A DNA stretch of 6,441 bases from an uncultured Prevotella sp. (GTDB lineage: Bacteria; Bacteroidota; Bacteroidia; Bacteroidales; Bacteroidaceae): positions 1 through 6,441 of the forward strand of contig CALBJK010000037.1 of the NCBI GenBank assembly GCA_937892695.1. Reading direction: 5' to 3'. Numbering within the stretch: the stretch's first letter is position 1; each line of letters opens with the position of its first letter. The notes under the pieces are model-generated. The model was not told the DNA's origin and made no database searches. It saw nothing but the letters and a program-made list of their open reading frames with translations. This document shows, piece by piece, positions 1 through 6,308 of this stretch. The position numbers were made by a program, and so were the translations under genes.

Positions 1-898
1 CCGCCACTACTGCCCCACGAACATTAGGCATGTATGGCATTTCTAGACAGTCGGGCATGTGACAAGTAAAACTAACATTCAAGATTGCCGTCCGTATGCC
101 GCAATCCTCAACTATATCTACAACTTGCGAAATAAGAGAACCTGTCTGCCATGCAAAAGCACTTCCTGGTTCAAGAATAATTTTAAGGTTCGGATGTCGC
201 ATGCTGAATTCTTTCAAAAGACTTTCAAGAAGATGCACATCATATCCCTTACGGGTCATAAGGTGGCCTCCTCCAAAATTAATCCATTTCAATTTTGGAA
301 ACCAAGGTTCAAACTGTTTTTCTATATGTAATAAGGTACGTTGGAACACATCTGCACCACTTTCGCAATGGCAATGGCAATGGAAGCCTTCAATATCAGA
401 AGGTAGTTCAGCAGGAAGCTTTTCTTGTCTCACGCCGAAACGCGAACCTGGCGCACAAGGATTATAAAGAGCTGTTGACACTTCCGAATAACCAGGATTG
501 ACCCGCAGTCCGAAGCTTATTTGGGGATTTGCAATTTTTGCTTTAACATGTAGACGTTCGTACTGCGACAAGGAGTTAAATGTAAGGTGGCTTGAATATT
601 TTGCTATTTCTTCAATTTCATAATCCGTATAAGCTGGCGAATAGGTATGAGCCTTAGCACCGAACTTTTCAACAGCCATTCTAGCTTCTGCCAGAGAGCT
701 TGCCGTTGTAGAATTAATGTATTCTCTGAATATTGGAAATGTCTTCCACAATGCGTAAGCCTTAAATGCCAATATAATATTAACCCCAGTACGTTCAGCT
801 ATTCCATGTATAATAGAAAGATTACGCCTTAGTTTGCTTTCTTCAAGCAAATATATGGGTCTATTAATCTCACAAAATGTTTTCAAATCAATTTTCAT
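1..898 (-). CDS. nspC: Carboxynorspermidine/carboxyspermidine decarboxylase, partial (C-terminus beyond left edge)
   Basis: Reading the minus strand from the ATG at 898 gives 299 codons without a stop up to the window edge. The family is usually about 375-380 residues, so roughly 80% is here. It is a PLP enzyme of the alanine-racemase-like fold (group IV decarboxylases). It should decarboxylate carboxyspermidine or carboxynorspermidine, the last step of the aspartate-semialdehyde-dependent spermidine route known in Bacteroides. Visible landmarks are AFKAYA (residues 44-49) with K46 as the likely PLP Schiff-base lysine, TTASSLAEA (64-72), GLRVNPG (130-136), an H/C-rich strand then E179-S180 (173-180), the phosphate-binding INFGGGH (206-212), LEPGSAFAWQTG (242-253), and CHMPDCLEMPY (279-289). 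No Shine-Dalgarno sequence precedes the start. An ATG at 904 is followed at once by TAA, so 898 is the best start. The partner dehydrogenase is not in the window. Which carboxy-polyamine is preferred cannot be read from the sequence. Confidence 0.93.
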   Translation of the reverse strand, partial: MKIDLKTFCEINRPIYLLEESKLRRNLSIIHGIAERTGVNIILAFKAYALWKTFPIFREYINSTTASSLAEARMAVEKFGAKAHTYSPAYTDYEIEEIAKYSSHLTFNSLSQYERLHVKAKIANPQISFGLRVNPGYSEVSTALYNPCAPGSRFGVRQEKLPAELPSDIEGFHCHCHCESGADVFQRTLLHIEKQFEPWFPKLKWINFGGGHLMTRKGYDVHLLESLLKEFSMRHPNLKIILEPGSAFAWQTGSLISQVVDIVEDCGIRTAILNVSFTCHMPDCLEMPYMPNVRGAVVA

Positions 899-986
899 TA
901 CATACTATATTATTAATAATTAAAATATCCATTCTAAGCTCGAAATTAAAACAAATGGAAAACGTTGCTAAATTAATGATAAAAAT

Positions 987-1003
987 CAAAACTACCAAAT
1001 TTA
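987..1003 (-). promoter_or_regulatory. Possible nspC -7 elements (two adjacent candidates)
   Basis: On the minus strand, TAAATTTG (1003-996) and TAGTTTTG (994-987) both fit the Bacteroidota -7 consensus TAnnTTTG, and both lie about 90-105 nt upstream of the nspC start. Neither has a clear TTTG -33 box at the usual 19-21 nt spacing. The region is so AT-rich that chance matches are likely. Confidence 0.3.
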
Positions 1004-1101
1004 TCCTCAAATCACTTCATCAATTGTTATCTTTTTCAAAATAAAAAACATATTACAGTTTCTTTCTTTTACAACGAAAGTAGAAAATCTGATTTTTTAT
1101 G

Positions 1102-1109
1102 TACCTTTG
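1102..1109 (+). promoter_or_regulatory. glnS promoter -7 element TACCTTTG
   Basis: TACCTTTG matches TAnnTTTG exactly and is followed by C, as is common in Bacteroidales. Transcription would start near 1114-1117, giving a leader of about 28 nt. No good -33 TTTG box is visible 19-21 nt upstream. The 10-mer GTACCTTTGC recurs exactly in front of rpsP. The position also shows that the in-frame TTG at 1107 lies inside the promoter and cannot be the translation start. Confidence 0.75.
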
Positions 1110-1142
1110 CATTCATATTGGAAATGTAAAAAGGACACAGAT

Positions 1143-2876
1143 ATGTCAGAAAAAGAAGGAAGACCAGAAGAAGGCAAGAAAAACATCAGCTTTGTTGAGC
1201 AGATGGTTGAACAGGACTTGGCAGAAGGAAAGAATGGTGGCCGTATACAAACTCGCTTTCCTCCAGAGCCGAATGGCTATTTGCACATTGGCCACGCCAA
1301 GGCAATATGCATGGATTTCGGTGTAGCAGAAAAATATAATGGTGTATGTAACCTGCGCTTTGACGACACTAATCCGAGTAAAGAGAACAACGAATACGTT
1401 GAAAATATACTCAACGACATAAAATGGCTTGGATTCAAATGGGGTAATATTTACTACGCTTCTGATTATTTCGAAAAGCTATGGGACTTTGCCATTTGGA
1501 TGATAGAAAACGGACATGCCTATATCGACGAACAGACATCCGAGCAAATCGCTGAACAAAAAGGAACACCGACAACACCTGGTGTGCCTTCCCCATACAG
1601 AGACCGCCTAATAAAGGAAAACCTTGAACTATTCAAGAAGATGAACACCCCTGAGGCTGTAGAAGGAAGTATGGTGTTGAGAGCTAAGCTTGACATGTCA
1701 AATCCTAACATGCACTTCCGTGATCCGATTATGTACCGTATCATACATACGCCACATCATCGCACCGGCACAAAATGGCATGCCTATCCTATGTATGATT
1801 TTGCTCATGGTCAAAGCGACTATTTTGAAGGTGTTACACATTCAATATGTACGCTTGAATTTGTTCCTCATCGCCCTTTATACGATAAATTCATCGACTT
1901 TTTAAAAGAAAAAAACGGTGAGACAGAAAACATAAACGATTTCCGCCCTCGACAAATAGAATTCAATCGTCTAAATCTGACTTATACAGTCATGAGCAAG
2001 CGCAAACTGCTCGCTCTTGTACAGGAAGGAAAAGTGTCTGGTTGGGATGACCCTCGTATGCCAACTCTGTGTGGTATGCGACGTAGAGGTTATTCTCCCG
2101 AAAGCATCCGTCGATTCATTGATTCAATTGGTTACACAAAGTTTGATGCGCTAAATGATGTCGCTTTGCTTGAAGCTGCAGTAAGAGAAGACCTTAATAA
2201 ACGCGCTATACGCGTCTCTGCTGTCATCAACCCTGTCAAACTTGTTATCACCAACTATCCAGAAGGAAAATCTGAAGAAATGGAGGCAATCAACAATCCG
2301 GAGAACGAAGCTGACGGTACACACACCATTACATTCACCAGAAATCTCTGGATTGAGCGTGATGACTTCATGGAAGATGCCCCGAAAAAGTTTTTCAGAA
2401 TGACTCCAGGGAAAGAAGTAAGGTTGAAAAATGCTTATATCGTAAAATGTACCGGATTCACCAAAGATGCAAATGGCAATATAACCGAAATACAAGCCGA
2501 ATATGACCCAACAAGCAAGAGCGGCCTTGAAGGTGCCAATCGTAAGGTAAAGGGTACTCTCCATTGGGTATCAGCCGAACACTGCCATAAAGCTAGCATC
2601 CGGATATACGACCGTCTGTTCTCTGTGGAGAATCCTGCAGCTGATGAGCGTGATTTCCGTGAATTACTCAATCCTGACAGTATGAATGTAATTGAAAACT
2701 GTTACATAGAAGATTACGCAGCAGGCAAGAAGCCTGGTGAATACCTGCAATTCCAGCGCATTGGATACTTCATGGCCGATCCAGACTCTACACCCGACAA
2801 CCTGATATTCAACAAGACTGTTGGACTTAAAGACACTTGGTCTAAAAAAGTGTCAGGGGATAATAGAACGAAATGA
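1143..2876 (+). CDS. glnS: Glutaminyl-tRNA synthetase
   Basis: This 577-residue class I aminoacyl-tRNA synthetase charges tRNA-Gln with glutamine in the cytoplasm using ATP. The catalytic domain has the GlnRS signature FPPEPNGYLHIGHAKAI with HIGH at residues 48-51. NLRFDDTNPSKE follows, and VMSKRKL (283-289) is the KMSKS loop. GWDDPRMPTLCGMRRRGYSP leads into the linker, then the anticodon-binding beta-barrel region ends in FNKTVGLKDTW near the C-terminus, as in E. coli GlnRS. Length fits the family. I chose ATG 1143, which has AGGA about 8 nt upstream, rather than the in-frame TTG at 1107, which overlaps the -7 box. The stop overlaps the next gene's start as ATGA. GlnRS is patchily distributed in bacteria, and family knowledge attributes it to ancient transfer from eukaryotes. 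Its presence implies direct tRNA-Gln charging rather than sole reliance on GatCAB transamidation. Confidence 0.98.
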   Translation: MSEKEGRPEEGKKNISFVEQMVEQDLAEGKNGGRIQTRFPPEPNGYLHIGHAKAICMDFGVAEKYNGVCNLRFDDTNPSKENNEYVENILNDIKWLGFKWGNIYYASDYFEKLWDFAIWMIENGHAYIDEQTSEQIAEQKGTPTTPGVPSPYRDRLIKENLELFKKMNTPEAVEGSMVLRAKLDMSNPNMHFRDPIMYRIIHTPHHRTGTKWHAYPMYDFAHGQSDYFEGVTHSICTLEFVPHRPLYDKFIDFLKEKNGETENINDFRPRQIEFNRLNLTYTVMSKRKLLALVQEGKVSGWDDPRMPTLCGMRRRGYSPESIRRFIDSIGYTKFDALNDVALLEAAVREDLNKRAIRVSAVINPVKLVITNYPEGKSEEMEAINNPENEADGTHTITFTRNLWIERDDFMEDAPKKFFRMTPGKEVRLKNAYIVKCTGFTKDANGNITEIQAEYDPTSKSGLEGANRKVKGTLHWVSAEHCHKASIRIYDRLFSVENPAADERDFRELLNPDSMNVIENCYIEDYAAGKKPGEYLQFQRIGYFMADPDSTPDNLIFNKTVGLKDTWSKKVSGDNRTK

Positions 2877-4294
2877 AATCTTACGACAATACTTTTAACA
2901 AAAATAAAATAAAGGAAAACGTAAGAAAATATGAGGAGGCTCTTTTACAGCACCGCCACATATATTTTGATTCCGAAGACTTTACTGATATTGCCGAATA
3001 CTATTATAACAACGGTAATATCGGTAAAGCCGTCGAGGTAACAGATTACGCAATTAGCATTTTCCCAGGGGCATCGGCTCCCCTGCTGTTTAAAGCCCGC
3101 ATGGCCTTAATCGACGACCGAGACACACTGAAAGCAAAACAATATGCCTCCCTGGTGACGGATAAGACAGACTATGAATATTATTATATTCAAGCCGAAA
3201 TTATGATTATTGACAAACATACGGAAGAAGCCAACAAGTTTCTACTGGATAAATTGTCAGACATGGATGAAGTCAATCGGTGCGATTTTGTTATTGATGT
3301 TGCAACAATCTTTGCCGATTACGACATTATTGAAAAAGCAGAACAATGGCTTAATATGTCAGACGATGATAGTCTTATAGACTACAAGGAGCTGAAAGGA
3401 CGTATTGCTCTCGGCAAAGGAGAATATACAAAAAGCGAAAAAATCTTCTCCAGTCTTCTTGACGAAAATCCTTACTCCCCTTCTCTATGGAACGGCTTGG
3501 CTTCAAGCCAATGGATGCAAGACAAGATAAATGATTCTATGACAAGCAGCGAGTTTGCCATAGCCATTGACCCGAACGACGATGAAGCCACTCTAAACAA
3601 AGCGAACTGCTTGTTTAGACTTGGACAATATGACAAAGCCCATGATTTTTACAGACGTTTCATTAGGCTTTGTCCTAAAGAGGATACTGGATATTTGCTG
3701 TTGGGCAATACGCTCGCAAATCTTAATAGACCTCAGGAGGCGATTCAGCAATATAAAATTGCAGAAAAAATGGCCAAAGCCGATTCAAAAAACTTACTGG
3801 AGATTTATCAGGAACAAGCCTTCATGCTCTCTTATATGAATCAAGTAGACGAAGCTATCAAATATGCAGACAAAGCCGAACTGGCTGAAGGCAGTAACAA
3901 GAGCGAAATCATGGTTTTACATGGACATATCTTGCTCGAAAACAATCGTGCGGAAGAAGCGCGTGATTATTTTCGTCTTGCAGTATTGACTTCTGCAAAT
4001 TCGTTGATAATATACCTCCGCATCATGGTCTCAATGTATGACTGCGAATACTATAGAGCAGCCTACAACTTATTTAAAAAGATTGAACCTTTTTTATCTG
4101 AAAATTGGACTGACGGATATTCTTATATGGCGGCCAGCTCTCTACGGATCGGGAAATATGATGAGTTTCTTCACTACCTGCATAAGGCATGCGCATTGAA
4201 CATCAAGGAAGCAGGGGATGTTCTTGCGGATTTTTTTCCACAAAACATCTCACCGGATAACTATTATCAATACGCAAAAGCACACAAAATATAA
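2873..4294 (+). CDS. TPR-repeat protein, cytoplasmic, function unknown
   Basis: This is a 473-residue protein with no signal peptide or membrane segment, built largely of tetratricopeptide repeats (helix-turn-helix protein-binding modules). Recognisable TPR-like units lie near residues 37-66, 171-200, 204-234, 238-268, 272-302, 311-340 and 345-375. They have the typical A/G/Y/A/P spacing, for example NKANCLFRLGQYDKAHDFYR. The stretches at about 100-160 and 380-450 look like more degenerate helical repeats. The region before residue 35 is charged and likely helical. No enzymatic motif is visible. The ATG shares 4 nt with the glnS stop (ATGA), and no separate promoter is seen, so it is most likely co-transcribed with glnS and translated by re-initiation. 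A scaffold or chaperone-like role is the usual inference for such proteins, but its partner cannot be deduced. The link to tRNA charging is positional only. Confidence 0.88.
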   Translation: MKSYDNTFNKNKIKENVRKYEEALLQHRHIYFDSEDFTDIAEYYYNNGNIGKAVEVTDYAISIFPGASAPLLFKARMALIDDRDTLKAKQYASLVTDKTDYEYYYIQAEIMIIDKHTEEANKFLLDKLSDMDEVNRCDFVIDVATIFADYDIIEKAEQWLNMSDDDSLIDYKELKGRIALGKGEYTKSEKIFSSLLDENPYSPSLWNGLASSQWMQDKINDSMTSSEFAIAIDPNDDEATLNKANCLFRLGQYDKAHDFYRRFIRLCPKEDTGYLLLGNTLANLNRPQEAIQQYKIAEKMAKADSKNLLEIYQEQAFMLSYMNQVDEAIKYADKAELAEGSNKSEIMVLHGHILLENNRAEEARDYFRLAVLTSANSLIIYLRIMVSMYDCEYYRAAYNLFKKIEPFLSENWTDGYSYMAASSLRIGKYDEFLHYLHKACALNIKEAGDVLADFFPQNISPDNYYQYAKAHKI

Positions 4295-4311
4295 AACATA
4301 AAACATTGTTG

Positions 4312-4330
4312 TGCGTTGTTAACTGACGCA
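4312..4330. terminator. Weak hairpin between convergent genes
   Basis: TGCGT (4312-4316) pairs with ACGCA (4326-4330). Two wobble pairs extend it inward, leaving a 5-nt loop. It sits in the 42-nt gap between the convergent TPR and lipoprotein genes, where a shared terminator is expected. On the plus strand it is followed by an A-run rather than a T-run. On the minus strand the downstream sequence is only moderately T-rich. It is therefore not a canonical intrinsic terminator for either gene. Confidence 0.3.
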
Positions 4331-4336
4331 AAAAAA

Positions 4337-5236
4337 TTAATACTCATACGTCTCTTCTCCACCCCATTCATCATCTAAGACAAAAGAGAAGGCCCTACCA
4401 TCACCTGCAGAACCATCGAAAAAGTCACCTTTATAATGTGTTATTACATTCACATTCACTTCCACGTTTTCAAATATACGTTCTGCCACATTATTTCCGC
4501 TCTCGTCTAAAGCCGTGACTGTTAGTTTCGCCTTTCTTCCGTCACTATGAGGGAAAGTATAAATTTCGTAAACAGACGAAGTTGAATAAGCCTGTTTATC
4601 TACATCAAATATCTCTGTTTGTCGTGAATTAACAGCCCCGGTCCCATTCTTAGCGTTAAGAGTGCTGCTACCTCCAGTATAATAAAACTTCATCCTTTTC
4701 ACATCAGCAGGAGTATGGTCATTTATTACAAAGCGTATCTTGGAGACAACTCTTTCAAGACGCAATTTATATTCCCCATCTTTTTTTACATCAATATTTC
4801 CACAATATAAAAAGGTGTCTGTAAGTTTGTTGTCTTTAAATTTTATTTCATCAGGTGAGGAAATCGTCGCATATCCTTCACCATTATGTGCGACGACTAC
4901 GACAGTATATTCCCCTTTAGAAAGTACGACAGAAACGTTTCCAAAACTTTTATCTGAGACATCCTGATTTATCGTTTTCACTTTCAGTTCACCTTGGAAT
5001 AATGCGAAATTCAATTTCGAACAAACATTCTTTACGTCGGATTCTGCCCGACTTATATTTTTCCTATTTGAAAAGAACGTTTTTTCAACATCGTCTATAC
5101 AAAAAGAAACGCGCACTCCATCAATCACAGTCTCCGAATCATCATCACTTGTTTCACTTGAAACAAATGGTTTTTCACATGCAGAAACTAAATATAAAAC
5201 ACACAAATTTAAAATAGATGCATATAAAAGTCTCAT
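4337..5236 (-). CDS. Predicted outer-membrane/surface lipoprotein, FimB/Mfa2-like
   Basis: This 299-residue protein has an N-terminal type II signal peptide: R2, a hydrophobic stretch to residue 19, and lipobox VSAC with acylated C20. The mature N-terminus soon carries an acidic run, SDDDSE (30-35). That recalls the Bacteroidota lipoprotein export signal that sends lipoproteins to the cell surface, although it lies farther from the cysteine than usual. The rest is beta-strand rich without catalytic motifs. YKLRLERVVSKIRFVI (156-171), followed by a DHTPADVKRMKFYYTG stretch and ending near VITHYKGDFFDG (264-275), resembles the FimB/Mfa2-type fimbrial anchor fold with two transthyretin-like sandwiches. 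Residues about 40-150 and 151-299 would be the two domains. The family call is from memory of motif style and is moderate; a generic Bacteroidales surface lipoprotein is the alternative. No fimbrillin gene is adjacent, and it appears monocistronic between convergent and divergent neighbours. The start has no Shine-Dalgarno sequence. Confidence 0.8.
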   Translation of the reverse strand: MRLLYASILNLCVLYLVSACEKPFVSSETSDDDSETVIDGVRVSFCIDDVEKTFFSNRKNISRAESDVKNVCSKLNFALFQGELKVKTINQDVSDKSFGNVSVVLSKGEYTVVVVAHNGEGYATISSPDEIKFKDNKLTDTFLYCGNIDVKKDGEYKLRLERVVSKIRFVINDHTPADVKRMKFYYTGGSSTLNAKNGTGAVNSRQTEIFDVDKQAYSTSSVYEIYTFPHSDGRKAKLTVTALDESGNNVAERIFENVEVNVNVITHYKGDFFDGSAGDGRAFSFVLDDEWGGEETYEY

Positions 5237-5318
5237 AAAAAATTATTTAAGCGGTAAATATTCTGGTTAAATGGAGCGACTGTGAACAAATTTCATATTG
5301 TATGACAGATTCTATAGG

Positions 5319-5326
5319 CAAAGATA
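5319..5326 (-). promoter_or_regulatory. Candidate -7 element for the lipoprotein gene
   Basis: The minus strand reads TATCTTTG, an exact TAnnTTTG match about 83 nt upstream of the lipoprotein ATG. A TTTG lies farther upstream (5354-5351), but the 24-nt gap is longer than the usual 19-21. The predicted leader is about 70-75 nt. Confidence 0.45.
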
Positions 5327-5441
5327 AGTAAAAGAAATGATTTTATGAAACAAAAGTAGCGAACTTATCAATAATTAATGTTAATGTACAAACATCAAAA
5401 AATAAGGCATTGAAAAATACGATTAATTTATAAAAATGTAG

Positions 5442-5449
5442 TACCTTTG
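5442..5449 (+). promoter_or_regulatory. rpsP promoter -7 element TACCTTTG
   Basis: TACCTTTG fits the Bacteroidota -7 consensus and lies 53 nt before the rpsP start. Transcription should begin near 5454-5457, so the mRNA would open almost directly with the hairpin at 5455-5473. No convincing -33 box is visible; the nearest ATTG (5409-5412) is too far upstream. Confidence 0.78.
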
Positions 5450-5454
5450 CAGTC

Positions 5455-5473
5455 GCTGCCACGAGTTGGCGGC
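5455..5473 (+). promoter_or_regulatory. Hairpin at the 5' end of the rpsP leader
   Basis: GCTGCCA (5455-5461) pairs with TGGCGGC (5467-5473). This makes a 7-bp GC-rich stem (one G-U wobble) with loop CGAGT, in an otherwise very AT-rich intergenic region. It falls at the predicted transcript 5' end, and 28 nt of unstructured A-rich sequence separates it from the ATG. It could protect the mRNA 5' end or bind a ribosomal protein for feedback control; neither role is shown by the sequence alone. Confidence 0.6.
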
Positions 5474-5501
5474 AATAATTCAAACCTCAAAAATAAATAA
5501 A

Positions 5502-6071
5502 ATGGCAACAAAAATCAGATTACAGCGCGGCGGACGCAAAGGCTATGCCTTCTATCGTATCGTTATCGCTGATTCAAGAGCACCACGCGATGGTAGATTT
5601 ACTGAGAAGATTGGTACTTACAATCCTAACACCAATCCAGCTACCGTAGATTTGAATTTCGATCGCGCACTTTACTGGGTTGAAACAGGTGCACAGCCTA
5701 CAGACACAGTTCGTAACATCCTCAAAGGTGAAGGTGTTTATCTCATGAAACATCTTCGTGGTGGTGTAAAGAAGGGCGCATTTGACGATGCAGCTGCTCA
5801 GCAGAAGTTTAATATTTGGAAAGAAAACAAACAGAAGGGTCTCGACGCTGTACGTAGCAACGAAGAAAAGGCCAAGAAAGAAGCTGTAGCAAAAGAACTT
5901 GAAGCAGAAAAGAAAGTCAACGAGACTATTGCTAAGAAAGTAGCAGAAAAGAAAGCTGCTGAAGCTGCTGCCAAGGCAGAAGCTGCCGCAAAAGCCGCTG
6001 CTGAAGCTGCCGCTGCGAACGAAGAGAACAAAGCTGCTGCAACAGCTGAGGAGAAACCCGCCGAAGCATAA
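5502..6071 (+). CDS. rpsP: 30S ribosomal protein S16 with long C-terminal extension
   Basis: This 189-residue protein binds 16S rRNA and is needed for assembly of the 30S body. The conserved S16 core spans about residues 1-88: KIRLQRGGRKGYAFYRIVIADSR type start, P28-R29-D30-G31, IGTYNPNTNPATV (37-49), DRALYWVETGAQPTDTV (54-70), and YLMKHLRGG (80-88). E. coli S16 is only about 82 residues. Here some 100 further residues follow, charged to about 142 and then very rich in Ala, Lys and Glu (143-189), probably helical or disordered. Long S16 tails are, to my knowledge, typical of Bacteroidota. The start is ATG 5502, which begins the family N-terminus. The in-frame TTG at 5466 lies within the leader hairpin and is rejected. 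No Shine-Dalgarno sequence is present; the upstream stretch is A-rich, as is usual for highly expressed genes in this phylum. The gene is apparently monocistronic, with its own promoter and terminator. Confidence 0.98.
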   Translation: MATKIRLQRGGRKGYAFYRIVIADSRAPRDGRFTEKIGTYNPNTNPATVDLNFDRALYWVETGAQPTDTVRNILKGEGVYLMKHLRGGVKKGAFDDAAAQQKFNIWKENKQKGLDAVRSNEEKAKKEAVAKELEAEKKVNETIAKKVAEKKAAEAAAKAEAAAKAAAEAAAANEENKAAATAEEKPAEA

Positions 6072-6086
6072 AGTTGTAACACTTTA

Positions 6087-6133
6087 ACAATAAAAAAGAG
6101 GACACGTTGATGACGTGTCCTCTTTTTTATTGT
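6087..6133. terminator. Perfect 21-bp stem intrinsic terminator after rpsP
   Basis: Positions 6087-6107 pair without mismatch to 6113-6133, leaving the 5-nt loop TGATG. The GC-containing core GAGGACACGT/ACGTGTCCTC is flanked by A6 on the left and T6 on the right. It works as a canonical intrinsic terminator for rpsP, whose stop is 15 nt upstream. By symmetry it also works for transcripts arriving on the minus strand from the right. Confidence 0.93.
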
Positions 6134-6178
6134 AGCTCAATCAGAAAATTCGAATTTTAATCTTACGAATAGTATTCC

Positions 6179-6213
6179 GTTTGGTAGACGCGCCAGATGG
6201 GCGGCTACCAAAC
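6179..6213. repeat. Compound hairpin / inverted repeat
   Basis: GTTTGGTAG (6179-6187) is exactly complementary to CTACCAAAC (6205-6213). Inside, CGCC (6191-6194) pairs with GGCG (6200-6203) around loop AGATG. The two stems are separated by a small asymmetric internal loop (3 nt versus 1 nt). It is much more GC-rich than its surroundings and has no T-run after it, so it is not an intrinsic terminator on either strand. Confidence 0.6.
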
Positions 6214-6280
6214 AGATATACATCGTCAAAAATACAAGAGCGATTATTATTCGGTTAAATAGCATTCAATAATTGAAAGG

Positions 6281-6308
6281 TTCTATCGGTGAACTGCACT
6301 TGATAGAA
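6281..6308. repeat. Interrupted inverted repeat
   Basis: TTCTATC (6281-6287) is exactly complementary to GATAGAA (6302-6308). An inner GTG (6289-6291)/CAC (6297-6299) stem closes a 5-nt loop. It could be RNA structure or a dyad protein-binding site; its role is unknown. Confidence 0.4.

Noticed and set aside
59..832. Several plus-strand open frames of 60-120 codons
   Set aside because: They lie antisense to the clearly conserved nspC reading frame and show no protein-family features.
1520..2671. Antisense open frames within glnS
   Set aside because: They are shadows of the highly conserved glnS frame, with no promoter and no recognisable product.
5798..6082. 94-residue Ala/Ser-rich minus-strand frame
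   Set aside because: It is the mirror of the Ala/Lys/Glu repeat codons of the rpsP tail; the composition explains its length.
6131..6160. TGTAGCTCAATCAG followed by TTCGAAT, resembling tRNA D-arm and T-loop sequences
   Set aside because: The two motifs are only a few bases apart, and no acceptor, anticodon or D-stem partner can be formed; this is a chance likeness.
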